Assembly: GCA_016648135.1 (NCBI GenBank)
Contig: JADDOH010004228.1
Location: 62,001-126,000, forward strand
Length of the DNA stretch: 64,000 nt
Direction: 5' to 3'
From: Agrypnia vestita
Taxonomy: Eukaryota > Arthropoda > Insecta > Trichoptera > Phryganeidae
Positions 22,691-34,743 of the stretch are shown piece by piece. Position 1 is the first letter of the stretch; every line of letters begins with the position of its first letter. The notes below the pieces were generated by a model. It did not search any database, was not told where the DNA came from, and saw only the letters and a list, made by a program, of their open reading frames with translations. The position numbers were made by a program, and so were the translations under genes.

Positions 22691-23109
22691 AAAGGCAAAG
22701 AGCTGTGAAAACCACAAAATTTAATACTGGACGTCGGTCGGTCGTAGAAGAAGATTAAAACATGCAAAATTTGTTGGTTGGAAGGATACAAAGTGTGATA
22801 TGGGGTACAAAGACAAAGGCACAATATTTAAATATTTTTTTAAAAATTGAACTAATTCACACAGGATTACTAATTTAAAATGTACTGAATTTTAGATTTT
22901 ATGTATCTATATCTTTTTTTAATTTTATTTATTTAATATTAAAACTACATTTAAATCATAATACATTTGTCAAATAAAATCTACTTCGATACATTTTATT
23001 TTATTGCTTTGCCTCTCCAAAAATGAGACTTGATCATGTGCTTGGTGAGGGGCTTACACTTTATTAGTTTATTTTGGATTTGGCTTATTTGTTCCTTAGC
23101 TATATGTCT

Positions 23110-23650
23110 TGTTATGCATTGTCAAATTGTATCGATCTAAAGTGTTGGTTTATTTTTTTCTTTAATTGTTGTAAGTCATCGATTTTCTTAATATCTGTAG
23201 GTAGGTTATTGAAGTTTTTTATGCCCAAGTATATGTAGTTTTGTTGACACAGTTTGGTATTATATTTTGGGATTTTAAAATTATTTTTGAATCTTAATGA
23301 TGTGTTTTTTTCAAATTTAGCAGTTATGTTTTCTTTAATTAGTTGTATAATTGAGGTTTTTTTGTAAACATTCTCTAATTTTGGAACTTGGAATTTAGAG
23401 AAAAGTAATTGTGTAGAGAACGTTTTTCTTTTTTTAATATTACTTTTATAATTGATCTTTGGATTACTTTTACCCTTCCCCATCCAATGATTCCATATTG
23501 GAGTAGTGCATGGACAGAAGCGTAATAAACCATTTTTAAATTATCTATGGTTAGTGTGTTACGCAATATTATGAACATATATATGCATTTCCTTATACTT
23601 TTGATCAACTCGCTAATGTGGCTGTGCCGTTTTAGGTCCCTTCCCTTCCA
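23110..23650 (-). pseudogene. LINE ORF2 C-terminal fragment (CR1/Jockey-like)
   Basis: The minus strand contains HISELIKSIRKCIYMF, then NTLTIDNLKMVYYASV and LLQYGIIGWG, the post-RT 'thumb' region of CR1/Jockey-type reverse transcriptases. A frameshift near 23480 leads into a basic segment ending IYLGIKNFNNLPTDIKK and LKKKINQHFRS. The YxDD catalytic part is missing, so only the last third of ORF2 is present. Two overlapping frames show it is inactive. Confidence 0.75.
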
Positions 23651-23800
23651 AAATTATGTTTCCTATAAATTTATAGGCTATGTTTCCTATAAAATCTCGA
23701 ATCCAGTATACTATATATTAGTTATTCTCGATGACTGCATTATTATTATTTTTTATTGCTGCCTTTGCTTTTATACCCCACATATTTTGTATTATAATAC
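23650..23800. repeat. Dispersed repeat shared with 37130-37290
   Basis: A CTATAAA…TCTCGAATCCAGTATA…TTATTCTC(G)ATGACTGCATTA…GCCTTTGCTTTTATA series recurs in the same orientation at 37170-37285 inside a frequenin intron. Similarity is broken by small indels. Nature unknown. Confidence 0.55.
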
Positions 23801-24251
23801 ACACACCACATTCAAATAACCCTGAGTGCAAACTGCCAACTATCCAAATAAAGTTTTTGAGTTAAGATACTTTATTTTTGCACACTATATGTTCTTCTAC
23901 GTAGGTTCCAAAAGATTTGTGACTTTAAATTACTGTTTTATTTTATTTTATTTATTCATGGAAAACTAGCAGTACATATAAAAATCAGATACAATTGCAT
24001 TTGATCTATTTTCCTTTAATTCGAGTGCAAGAATATCCGATGAATTAAAGTCAAATAACATTGTTTACTCCACTTTATTAGATACAGTACATAACTACAC
24101 ACTATATAGATACTATACAGATACAACTTATCCTCAAAGAGCACAATATTATTCTTAAATATTTTGACATTGTAATGACGAAGTAATCAGATAGGATGCC
24201 CCAAATTTTTCTGACCATCGACAGATTATAAGATTTATCCTTAATAGGAAA

Positions 24252-24690
24252 ATGAATTTACTTAGACCTCAAATGCTGATGTATGGCAGCGAAACATGGA
24301 CCATCGGCCAGAGCATGTTCGGAAGGCTAGCGGCCTTTGAGATGTGGTGCTACAGGCGCATGGCGAGGATCCATTGGTCTGAACATATCCGAAACGACGA
24401 GGTGTTGAGCAGGGTGGGCGAAAAGAGGCGGCTCCTTAACAGAATCGCCCAACAGCGAGCAATTTGGATAGGCCATAATATAAGGCATCCGGGCCTGCTT
24501 TTAGCCATCGTCGAGGGAAATGTTGAAGGCAACAATCGTAGAGGCCGCCCGAGATTAAGCTACGTAGACCAGATTATCGGAGATGTGCGCTGTAGCACCT
24601 ACCAAGAGATGAAGAGGCTGGCAGGTGACAGAGAGGAGTGGAGAGGGCGAGTGCTTGTTGCAGACCAATCCAAGGATGGCGACCCAAAAA
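24252..24690 (+). pseudogene. RTE-like LINE reverse transcriptase C-terminus
   Basis: An unbroken frame encodes LRPQMLMYGSETWTI, AAFEMWCYRRMARIHW, LNRIAQQRAIWIGHN and a GNNRRGRPRLSYVDQ segment. This succession is the standard C-terminal signature of RTE-type LINE polyproteins. Because it is open over ~145 codons, it is younger or better preserved than the copies at 1690 and 33284. The RT palm and endonuclease are absent, so it is still a 5'-truncated remnant. Confidence 0.8.
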
Positions 24691-25162
24691 AAAAAGACTT
24701 CAAACCATATTTTTTTGTCGGCAGAAATAAAATTTGCTGTTAGGCATTGTCTTCAGTAAATTAGTAAATTTGTTTTCTATATCTCATCATAAATCAAGTT
24801 TTGATAACTTTACATTTATATGCCACAGGATAGATGAAAATGTAGGTACGGATAAAATGGAGGGAACCGTTACAGAGACTATAAGGTCAAAAATTGAATA
24901 AAAACAATTTTGATGACATATTTATGTGAAAATATTGCGCGCAGTGCGCACGCTCACCTGTTTAAAAGAAATTCGTCTCCAACCATAATCCAAGTTGAAG
25001 CAACCGGATCTTACACAGATAACAAACACTACCTCAAGGTATAATATAAACAAAGCGACTGGAAGGACTTCACTAACACAAGTGTTCTACAAATTACAAA
25101 TATGAATAATATGTAGGTAAAAATATGCTCAGGTTTTCACGACTGTTCAAAATCTTCGTCGT

Positions 25163-25298
25163 GTAGTTTTCTGGGATATTCTGCCTGTATATCTGACCTC
25201 TCTGGCCGAAGTTTTGGACAACACATCAGTCCTGCATGGGATCCGAGATGTAGGCCACATAGGTCAGATATAAACGGCAGAATATCCCAGAAAACTAC
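25163..25298. repeat. Foldback repeat, 37-bp arms
   Basis: GTAGTTTTCTGGGATATTCT… (25163-25199) is the reverse complement of 25261-25298 apart from a small indel near GCCTGTATATC. The loop is 61 nt. The transcript would form a stable hairpin. It resembles a short foldback MITE; no target duplication was confirmed. Confidence 0.7.
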
Positions 25299-25390
25299 AT
25301 TTAGAACAATATGTAGATAGGCTATTTATAGTGCTACTACGTACACTACATGCATATTGGCTAACTTAACATATAAGATCAGATAACTTA

Positions 25391-25575
25391 CCTATTTTAA
25401 ATGTAGATGCGAACACGGAATGCGTGTCGCATCTATTATTCTTACTATTTTCAAAAGAAGCTAAAAGCTTGTGCTATGAAAATAGGACTAACTTTCTAAC
25501 AGTCTTGGAATGGGGCTCGAACTACCGCCCCAGATCGGTAGGCGAGCGTCATGACCACTACGCCAATAAGCTACT
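25391..25575 (-). mobile_element. tRNA-derived SINE, copy 3 (near full length)
   Basis: On the minus strand it reads AGTAGCTTATTGGCGTAGTG (A box), CATGACGCTCGCC, then GTAGTTCGAGCCCCATTCC (B box), then AGTTAGTCCTATTTTCATAG, GAAAATAGTAAGAATAATAG and GACACGCATTCCGTGTTCGC. This is the cleanest head in the window and gives a family length near 185 bp. Confidence 0.85.
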
Positions 25576-25852
25576 CCTTGTGCTCACTTCAAAAAGTTAT
25601 AAACGACAAATGACAAAAATGACAGATTCAAATTGAATTCATAATATAAATATTTCATACTCAGATTGCGTTCACTATTTTTTTTTTTGATTATGAAGAC
25701 ACTTTCTAAAATAATAATAATGAAACAATAAATTAATATTAGGTCTTTAGAAAATTAGTATTTTTTGTGTCTTGTCAATTTTATTTACTTATTTATATAT
25801 CTTTATTTAGTTAATGATACATTGTTTATCATTAGCTAATATTAAAAAAACA

Positions 25853-25870
25853 TTATATATATAGATAGAT

Positions 25871-25910
<40 letters not shown>

Positions 25911-25950
25911 CTATATATATATATATCTAGATATATATTATTATAACTAT
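25853..25950. repeat. (TA)n microsatellite
   Basis: An interrupted run of TA dinucleotides with GATA and CTATA interruptions. Low-complexity sequence only. Confidence 0.9.
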
Positions 25951-26389
25951 ATATGTACACTTATTAAATAATATTTCTCTTCATACATTTTCCATTGTTA
26001 TGTGCCGTTTACATTCTTGTTTGAAGATATTGATTCTGCTCAGCCTCCTCACACTTTCTGGCAGATTATTATACTCATTTATTCCCTTGTAATAAATACA
26101 GTTTTGTGTGTTTGTCTTTTTTCTATTTGGAATACTTATTTTGTTTGAATTCTTGCATTATGTCTATGTATCTCTGTGTTATATTTGATCTTATTTTAAA
26201 AATATTTTGGCATTTTGTCGTTTAATATTTTGTGAATGAATGTATTTAATTTTAAACCTTGTTTTATATTAATCCAATTTAAATCTGAGAGCATCTTTTT
26301 AATTTTGGAATATGTATTTCTCTGTAGAATAATTGTTTTTATAGTCATGTAAGATAGCGCTGATACTCTTAGTCTTTGAGACTTTCAAT

Positions 26390-26890
26390 GTTTATTTATT
26401 TATTTAACGCCCTTATGGGCTTTTACAATATACAGAATATTTTTTTTTAAATAACATAAGACAGTTAAAATAAAAGTACAGTTAAAAGTTACAATAATAA
26501 TAGTTAAAAGGTAATAATAATAATAATAATACAGAAAAACATAAGAAAAACATAAAAACATAAGATAAAATAATAATAAAGTTAAAGGTACAAATAATAA
26601 TAGTTAAAGGTAAAATAGAAAGATCATTTCCATTTCGTTGGGATGTAAACAATTGCATCAGCTTTGTCCTATAAACAGTTATACTATCAGCAAAAATGTC
26701 AGCCGCCTCTGCATGCTCATTCCCTAATGAGTGTAATCTGGGAATTACAGAGTTTGCTAATGCATTAGTTCTGACATTTTCACTATAATAGAACAATGCA
26801 CTGTGTCTTGATGACCTCGATGGAGCATATAAGTCGATCAGACTAATAATCTGGGGGCAATCAATCAAACTATTTACGATCCTTGTTACA
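26390..26890 (-). pseudogene. LINE ORF2 C-terminal fragment (CR1-like)
   Basis: The minus strand encodes CPQIISLIDLYAPSRSSRHS, ENVRTNALANSVIPRLHSLG and AADIFADSITVYRTKLMQL, the conserved tail of CR1-like polyproteins ('R..P.R.TR…P…R…LYN…D…F..S…FK..L'). Downstream on the minus strand the sequence becomes (TTA)n-rich and ends near CCCATAAGGGCG at 26407-26418, a probable 3' end. Confidence 0.6.
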
Positions 26891-27466
26891 TAATGTTACA
26901 TAATTTGTGATGGTTTTATTACCGGTGACACAATAACCTTTATTTGCTATTTGTATCTGATTGCGAAGATAATTGGCAACTGATTTTTTGCAATTCGACG
27001 GGCAACCATCGGTGCTGGACAATTATATGTTAGTTATTAATCATTGATACAAAACCCAAATAACTGTATGGAAAATAACCGGTTAAAATAATGGATTAAC
27101 CATCACTAATGCTAATAACCATCAAAAGTATTTTGCGTTTGGGACCTGAAAGCGTTAAAGTGTTTCGCGATTTATATTGCCCAAGTTTATCAATATTTTC
27201 TGTGTAATGAGGCAAAGGTAATTTTCTATTTCTCTTCTAGGGTTGGGAATGCGTATTTCTTTGATTGGGCGATAATTATAAGGGTTGATGAGGCGTTCCG
27301 CTACGTGTCAATTATACGAGCGCGAGGCCGTCGCGTGTGAAAAATAATTACGTAATTCCTCCCCTAAAGTAACATAACGCTACACACCCTGTTGTAGAGA
27401 TCGATGAAAGAAGGATACCGTTTCTGCAGAAAACCTACTTATTCTTTGTTTAACATATCTATCTAA

Positions 27467-27976
27467 TCAATATATATATATATATATAAAAAGAAACCCG
27501 TGTTTCCCTATCCGCCAAGTTTTCTTCACAACCAGCCACAACCAGCCACAACCACCCACCGTTGGTTATGGTGGTGGATAGCCCTTGCTGTCACATCGAA
27601 AATATGCGTGTTTGGTGGGGACGGCTGTGCGTGGGTGGGAGTGGATGACGAAAATGTGCTTTCTAGCACATTGTTTTGTCATGGGAAGGCCGCAAATGCT
27701 TCAGATTATTTCAAAATAGGCGCGTCGACTGTGTCGGTGAGTCTAGAAGGTTTCGGAAAAACCTGCTCTAGAAATTTCTGGAAGGAGGAGGTTCTAGAAA
27801 ATTCCCGAAAGTTCTATAAGGTTCTAAACTGAGTGGCGGAATGTGTCGGTATGTCTAGAAGGTTCCTGTACATTCGATAAATTTCTTGAAAGTTCTGGAA
27901 GGTTCGCGAAAGTGCTATGACGATCCAAACAGTGTACTAAAAATCTACGCGTGCGAAGCCGCGCGGGCACAGTTAG
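27467..27976 (+). mobile_element. Non-autonomous Helitron, copy 2
   Basis: This copy starts in a TATATATA tract (the probable 5' TC is at 27467-27468), continues AAAGAAACCCGTGTTTCCC and ends CGCGTGCGAAGCCGCGCGGG, CACAG, TTAG followed by T. TTAG is a one-base change from the CTAG seen in copy 1. It is collinear with copy 1 over its length (shared blocks: GACGAAAATGTGCTTTCTAG, AGGCGCGTCGACTGTGTCGG-like, AAACAGTGTACT). An open frame across 27500-27832 is non-homologous and incidental. Confidence 0.85.
27771..27910. promoter_or_regulatory. Heat-shock-element arrays in Helitron copy 2
   Basis: Three perfect runs of alternating GAA and TTC at 5-nt spacing are present: GAA-TTC-GAA at 27771-27783, five units TTC-GAA-TTC-GAA-TTC at 27792-27814, and six units TTC-GAA-TTC-GAA-TTC-GAA at 27883-27910. 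Six uninterrupted units exceed the three required for an HSF trimer site. Activity is inferred from motif alone. Confidence 0.65.
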
Positions 27977-28077
27977 TCTTTTCTAATAAATTAAGCGTTG
28001 ATTCGTTTACAGAGTAGAAGTTCATGATAAACACAATGATTTATACACAACGTTTTATTCCACTAATTTGAGTTATA

Positions 28078-29362
28078 TTAGGTCCTTACATATGAAATTG
28101 GCGTTTTGCCGTACTGGCAAATTTGATCTCAAATATCTTCTCTTTGGTTAGGAATTCCAAATCCAAATTTATACAGCTATTTACTCATGTATTTGTGTTT
28201 TGAAAATTATAATTCATTTGTTTTTTCCTCAATTGTTTTTTTCTTTGCGTCACTCAGTTTACAAAATGAAAAACTTGAAATATCGCGTTATTTACGAGTA
28301 CGAGTTCCACCGTGGCACCAGTGCTGCAGAAACGGCTCGAAGGATTAATGATGTGTATGGCGACGGTGCCGCAAAAGAAAACACAGTGCGTTTTTGGTTC
28401 CAACGTTTTCGTTCTGGAAATTTCGACCTGCAGAACAAGCCCCGTGGACGGCCGGAGACCAAAGTTGATAATGAAGAATTGAAGGCTATTGTGGAAGCGG
28501 ATCCATCGCAAACCACATCCGAGTTAGCTGCAGGCTGCGGTGTTAGTGATAAAACTGTTTTAATCCACTTGAAGCAAATTGGTAAGGTGAAAAAGCTTGA
28601 AAGGTGGGTACCTCACGAATTAAGTGAAGCAAATCAACAAACGCGCGTTGACTGCTGCGTTGCATTACTTAACCGGCACAATAATGAAGGGATTTTAAAT
28701 CGAATCATTACCTGTGATGAAAAGTGGATCCTGTACGATAATCGGAAGCGCTCATCGCAATGGCTGAACCCTGCCGAACCAGCCAAACCTGCCCCAAGCG
28801 AAAATTGACTCCAAAAAGTTACTTGTTAGCCTTTGGTGGACTAGTGCTGGTGTCGTTCACTACAGGTTTCTTAAATCTGGCCAGACGATTACGGCAGATG
28901 TCTATTGTCAGCAACTGCAAACCATGATGGAAAAGCTAGCTGCTAAACAACCGAGGCTGGTTAATCGCTCTAGGCCACTGCTGCTTCATGATAACGCTAG
29001 ACCACACACTGCACAACAGACGGCTACCAAATTAGAGGAGCTTCAATTGGAATGTCTAAGACATCCACCGTACTCTCCGGACCTTGCCCCAACAGATTAC
29101 CATTTTTTTTCGAAATTTGGATAACTTCTTGCAAAGGAAAAAATTCAACTCCAATGGGGCAGTCCAAACCGCCTCCAAAGATTTTATTGATTCCCGTCCG
29201 AATGGTTTTTTTAGTAAAGGGATCGATGAACTACCTATGAGATGGCAAAAGTGCATAGATAGCAATGGTACATACTTTGATTAAATAAATATATTATAAT
29301 AAAAAAAAATCGGCTTTATGTTCCTCCCATACTAAACGCCAGTTTCATATGTAAGGACCTAA
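28078..29362 (+). mobile_element. mariner element with intact ends
   Basis: The 1285-bp element has 29-bp terminal inverted repeats beginning TTAGGTCCTTACATATGAAA, with one mismatch between the two ends, and TA duplications at 28076-28077 and 29363-29364. It encodes a single mariner-type transposase, now frameshifted. Length, TIR length and TA target are all typical of mariner. Nearly identical TIRs suggest recent insertion relative to the many decayed LINEs around it. Confidence 0.95.
28266..29284 (+). pseudogene. mariner transposase, two frameshifts
   Basis: The first frame (28266-28808) carries the N-terminal helix-turn-helix domains (SAAETARRINDVYGDG; WFQRFRSGNFDL; then TTSELAAGCGVSDKTV) and the first catalytic Asp in ITCDEKWILYDN. 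A one-base shift near the CCCC at 28793-28796 moves the frame. The second part has the second Asp in LLHDNARPHTA and the third in YSPDLAPTDYHFF, with 34 residues between them, the D34D signature of mariner. A second shift in the T run at 29104-29110 separates the last ~60 residues, which end at TAA 29282-29284. The closest relative by eye is the Hsmar1/SETMAR-like (cecropia) group. It cannot make active transposase as it stands. Confidence 0.93.
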
Positions 29363-29364
29363 TA

Positions 29365-29696
29365 TTTCATTCGATTTGATTTTAGTCAAATAAAAATATT
29401 AAAACCGTGCAGAAAATTGAACCAGATATTTTTTTGATATAGTTCTATATTGATTACTTTCATGATAGTCTAACGTTTTACAAAAAAGTGTATTAAATGC
29501 TTGTATAAACACTTAAATAAAAAAAGAAGTGTATTAAATATTAGAAAAAAATGCCATCTTGATTTTGCTTTTTTGGCAATTACTACGTAACTGTTGATAT
29601 TTCACCCACAGTGTAAAGAGTCCTTTTTATTCAAAATTAAATAAAGAAGAATCCTCCGACGTTTTTGCTACTAGCTATGAGACACCCAGTATAAGG
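29365..29696. mobile_element. Right-half palindromic MITE (TGTCTCATAG-end subtype)
   Basis: The core motifs (GATTAC…ATGATAGTC, ACGTTTTACAAAAAA, AACTGTTGATATT) are followed by TTTTTGCTACTAGCTATGAG and ACACCCAGTATA. The mariner at 28078-29362 ends exactly where this fragment begins, so the mariner may have inserted into the MITE or at its broken edge. Confidence 0.6.
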
Positions 29697-29699
29697 ATA

Positions 29700-31440
29700 A
29701 CTTTTCAATATATTTTATTGTATAATCCTAAATCCAAAGAGGTTTTGAATTTTCATTATTTAATATTTTTATTATTATTATTTATTTATTTTTTTAATAG
29801 TTTTTTTAATAAAATATTTTTAAAAAAACTATTATTTGACAACTTATAGAAATGGTTGCAAAATCGGTTTTCATAAACATTAATGGTCTGAACATTTAAA
29901 AACTTAATATAGAACAATATAGAATAATATAGAACTTAATATCGAAATAAATAATTACGTTTTTAAATTTGACTATCGGAAACTTCCTTCACAATTTGAA
30001 AATTTGTTTAAGCACAATCTTTGATTTTAGAACAGACATTGAAATGTACATGTAAATTATTGGCTTAAGATCGAGTTCAGTCCTACATTATTACCAAGAA
30101 GTGAGTGATTCCAAACGTCACAGGTGAGCAGTTAGAGTGAGATTGTTCGATGGTGTGGTCATAGACTATCGTGCTCTGAACTCTAGAGAGGTGATTAAAT
30201 GGAAGAGTGATGCCGCAGGAGTTGTCGAAAAATTCAGTATTCAACTCTCTATCTTCAGTATCTCTTTCACTCTCTCACTCAGTGTGCTCATAACTGAGCT
30301 CCGGGATTCTTTGTCTCCACTCGTCGCGATCCTGGGTCGTGATTAATGCATCTTTTCTATTCATGATTCTATTCATTCTGTCGTAGATCAATATTTTACC
30401 CTCAGTTTTGTATACTCCTGGCAAATTATTTGTTAAAAAATATTTTTTCCAAATTTCTAAATACCTGAATTCGGTACCTGAAAAATCGTAACATATATTG
30501 CTAATCATAAGAATGTTTGCCTTTACCTACAATAATAATCACTCAATATAACACTTGCCAACCCTGCGATTTGTTTACGTTAGCGTAATTAAATCACCGC
30601 GCGCGTAAACGTAAGATAACAAAGAGGGTCGAGCTGAGGAAACGGGCGACGGGGCGACACTGCACCAGTCGAGTGTCTGCCATAATATCTGGCGGACCTG
30701 CGCCAGTCGTTTACTTCTTTGTTCGTTGTTTTACTTCGCTACTTTATTTACTTGTACACTTTCACTTGCTCCCGGAGCTTAACTCTGGAAGAAAAAAACA
30801 TCAGCATACAACCAATCGCTCTTTCATTCCACGACAAACGAACCTTCTCTAAACTACGCAAAAACGACTCTATACTAAAAATCTCTCAACAGATCACGCT
30901 TACGTATCGTACTAATTATTCTCAAAAAGATTTCTAAACATCAAATTATATTATTATAACCATAATTAAACACTCAAGTTCTGGTGAAAAGATACAATAA
31001 ATTTGTTCCCCTCAAGTATCCGGACGTCCACTTCTAGAACCCGTCTAGGGAATCATTCCTCTTGAGTTTATCATCGTTATGAGGTGACATTGTCCCGGTG
31101 ACGTTGTGTCTCACTCGATTGACAGAGTAGAAGAAGTAAATAAATTTGCATCTTCTGAAAATACAATACTTTTAGGCTTTGTCGGGAGTGAGAGAAATTG
31201 TCAATGCCGATGTGTACACGGTACGGTTGTAAGGGAGTATCAAGTACTATCCTTTTAGCATATACCGCACATCCATAGAAAAGTGTCGTAAATAAAAAAA
31301 GTCACATTGACGAGAGAGTGAAAACTAATCTAGTTTTGTATATTATAGATGTCACACAAAGACGAAGCTGTTTATATGGATCTGTATGCCTATCATGTGG
31401 CTGGTTTAAGTAATTACTTTACACAAAGTAACGTTTAAAT
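29700..31440. other. Intergenic stretch, no gene recognised
   Basis: Mostly AT-rich. A minus-strand frame at about 30275-30508 ends in ITTQDRDEWRQRIPELSYEH, which resembles the last residues of some LINE polyproteins but is too short to call. A moderately GC-rich patch lies at 30580-30720. No promoter or exon is supported. Confidence 0.35.
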
Positions 31441-31449
31441 TGTTGGATG

Positions 31450-31492
31450 TTATATGTATATATATGTATATATATATATATATATATATGTT
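31450..31492. repeat. (TATG/TA)n microsatellite
   Basis: ATATGTATATATATGTATAT-type repeat, low complexity. Confidence 0.85.
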
Positions 31493-32224
31493 ATTTATAA
31501 ATCATATTTTTTATATCTTATTTATATATTATCTTTCACTTTGACTTTCGCTAACGCCATATATGATTGAAATATGTCACTTCTATGACCCAGTATATAG
31601 ATTTCACCACTGGTAATGAGATATATATTTTTGACCAGAGTATCAAGTAATATTATTTTTTAAATGTACATCACATTCACACGAACTATTAACAAATACA
31701 CTAGAATACATCTGAAAATTATTTCAATTATCAACAAATTTAATGACCAGTTTTCTGTATTCACAATATTTTTAAGTACGTTACAATTCAAATCTATAAT
31801 GCATATGGATTAATGAGGATCCCTCTGGGGACAAAAATCCAATAATTTTGATCTTGAAAAAAATTTTTTAAATATTGTGAGGGGAAAAATTTTATTTATA
31901 AGGGAATTGTTATTTAGCATAGGATATTATTATAATTTTAATTGATAAAAAGCAAACGGATGCACTTTTCAAACTTAACTTATTTATTGCGAGGAATTAT
32001 AGACAAGTGCTTGCGTTGAAAAGAAACGATAGCGGCCGTTTACCGAAAAGTGGTAAACAATCTTTAAATACGGTTTTCTTGGAGCGTAGGGAATCATGAT
32101 TACTTTACTATTTCAAAACAAAACAGGAATATTTCACTTACTACACTTTTCTATGGGATGTTGATATATCGTCACATGGAAAGAACAAGAAAAGGGAAAA
32201 TCGTTTGGGGCTTACTCGTATTTA

Positions 32225-32487
32225 CGAGATAACTGCAATGTTTCCAGTTGGAATTGGAAGGTTTTTATCATTTCATTTGACTTGTATTGAAACGAATGAA
32301 TTTTTCGTAATTGATATAAGTTACTGTAATGATAATCAAACGTTTTACAAAAAATAAGTCAGAAATATTGAGGAAAAAAATGCAAACTTTGATGTCGCCT
32401 ATCTCCATAACTATTCATATTCGGTCATAATAGCTTGAAGGCAGGAATATAGTCCTGTGAGGTTATTAATGTTTTCCAAATAACCCT
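32225..32487. mobile_element. Right-half palindromic MITE (CCCTG-end subtype)
   Basis: The sequence from TTGGAATTGGAAGGTTTTTA through AATGAATTTTTCGTAATTGA, TTGATGTCGCCTATCTCCAT and GGCAGGAATATAGTCCTGTG to TTTTCCAAATAACCCTG matches the right half of 20671-21067. TATA follows. The left half is absent. Confidence 0.8.
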
Positions 32488-32895
32488 GTATATACGGCTC
32501 TAAAGTCTTTTACTTTATAATTTGTACAAAGTTGATAAACAATAGATAATACAAATAATATACAAAATATAAAAATGTGAACATAAATTAAAATTATTTA
32601 GAAACATAGATGATCGAGAACGATATAAATGTAGAATTAAAGGAGACAATAAAACAATAACAGTAATTCGATGAAATTAGAAATACAAAAAATAATTTTA
32701 CACAATATATATCAATGAAATTAAATTTTAAAATAGTAATTTTGTATAATAGACGATTCAATAGGCATATAATAAATTATAGAAGAATAAATAAAACAAT
32801 AAATATTTAATTCATTAATACATTAATTCAATGAATACAATATAGAGTAAAAATATGTTTTAGAAATAATAATTATATTAAAAGGCGAGCTTACA

Positions 32896-32952
<57 letters not shown>

Positions 32953-32953
32953 G
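32896..32953. repeat. Poly-A followed by (TA)n
   Basis: An A run of about 19 nt is followed by about 18 TA dinucleotides. It could mark a retroposon tail, but no element body is recognised upstream. Confidence 0.85.
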
Positions 32954-33283
32954 CGCGTATATGTTATATTTCTGCATTAACCTTGCTATTAAAAAAACAT
33001 TTACCCGTAAATCAAGATTACTTAACCGTAGTTCATTTTTAAATAACATTCAGTTCTGTAATATTTGACGATACGCGTACACAAATACCTACTTAATTCC
33101 TCTAACCTCCACTCAGCTTGGATCATTACCAAAATTCTTGTATATAATATGTGTTTATTCTTAGCCCTAGATTCATGATATGTATATACATTTTAATGTG
33201 ATTTTAAGAATAAAAACATCGGCTAATCTTACTAATGCGGATGAGTCCTTGACTGTTTATCTCATATATTTATCTGTAAAGGG

Positions 33284-33730
33284 TGGTTCTTCTTCTTCCG
33301 TTCAACGGACGTTGGCTATTTTATTTACTGGCCTTTATTTACTGCGGCCTGGAACAGCTCTGCATAGACTGGCCATACCACAGTCTCAGGTTTTTTGTTC
33401 ATGCTGTTCTCCTTCTTTCGGGGCCCAGACTTTCAAGCAATCCCTTGCAATCTTTCCTTGCATTATGAAGTGCAAAATCTCGTGCTTCTCTGGACGATTC
33501 ATCACATGTCTAAGGTTATTGAAGTTTTCGGATTTTTATTGGTCTAATAACTTATATTTCTCATCCGAATCATCACACCTTCCTTCGTAATTCTGTCCAT
33601 CCAGCTTATTTTGAGTATCATTCTGTAGATCCACATCTCGAATGCTTCAAGTCGCCTTATCAATTATGGTGAGCGTCCATGCTTCCATTCCAACACGCGG
33701 AATCTTGACATTTCGGGTCATACACTTATA
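33284..33730 (-). pseudogene. RTE-like LINE C-terminal remnant with GAA tail
   Basis: On the minus strand, pieces such as GMEAWTLT, MNRPEKHEILHFIMQGKIA and CLKVWAPKEGEQ fall in several frames. The order 'EAWTL … RHVMR.PEK… I.QGKI…' is that of RTE-type LINE C-termini, similar to 24252-24690 but much more decayed. A GAAGAAGAA tail at 33288-33298 marks the 3' end. Plus-strand open frames here are antisense artefacts. Confidence 0.65.
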
Positions 33731-34743
33731 CCTACCGGCAGTCGCGTACAGTGGGAACAAGAAGCATGACTTTTATTTAGCCGTATATTTGGGGGAAAAA
33801 TATCGAAATTAAATATTTAGCTGGTAGAATATTATGATATATTAAAATATGAATAATGTGTTTATTATTGTGATTTGAATATTACGAGATATATCTCTTA
33901 TTTCGGTTTCTTTTCAAAATATATGCTTAGGAAAAAGTCATGCTTCTTGTTCCCACTGCACGCCCCTGCCTACCGTTGGGTGTCAGTTATTTACCTTATT
34001 TTACGGCGGCAATGATACACAGCTACACCCCCCCCCCCTTCTTGCGCCACCGCCGCAGTAAACCCCACACTACTCACAACACCAACCCCCGCAAGTGAGG
34101 TAAATTAATCCCTCACCACACACAATGATGAAAGAGCAGGGGGTCCACTGTGACCCGGTACTCTGATTGCCATTAGATAAAAGCTCGCTCAGTCAAAATT
34201 TCAATCACTATACTAATTTGAATGCCAGAAGAAACCTAGTTCAAACCTAATTTTTTTGCATCTAAATAACGTATGTATTATTTACGTTTCACCATAATAC
34301 CATCAAGATCATAGTTGCCAATACGTTTGAGTTCAAAATTCTGATTTAATAAAAGGGAAGCACGGAAGAAACGGTAATTTTTTAATAAAACATAAATATA
34401 TTTTTTTCATAATGAACAAACAAACGTTGATCCGTGATTACCTAAAATTTGGTGGACACTGTCGATATATACAAAGTGTATTGTGTATAAACCTATTAAC
34501 CAGGAACTTATTCCTAAAATTGTATTTAGTTATATGCGTTAATCTGAATATTATCCTCAATATATTGTATCATTTATTATTTTTCATTATTAAATATTAA
34601 TTAACCGTAAAAAGGTATTAAGTGTATTATATTTTATTCAAACGTTCACAAAATACTCAAACATGTTGATGGTCTGTACCTATGTTAAAAAAATTAAATT
34701 AAAAATAAAATATGTTACAGATAAAGCGTACATTTTTAAAAAA

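Noticed and set aside
27500..27832. 110-codon open frame inside Helitron copy 2
   Set aside because: The frame is not preserved in Helitron copy 1 and the codons simply read through GC-rich repeat and HSE arrays.
33180..33590. 136-codon plus-strand open frame
   Set aside because: Antisense to a decayed RTE-like LINE; no homology on the plus strand.
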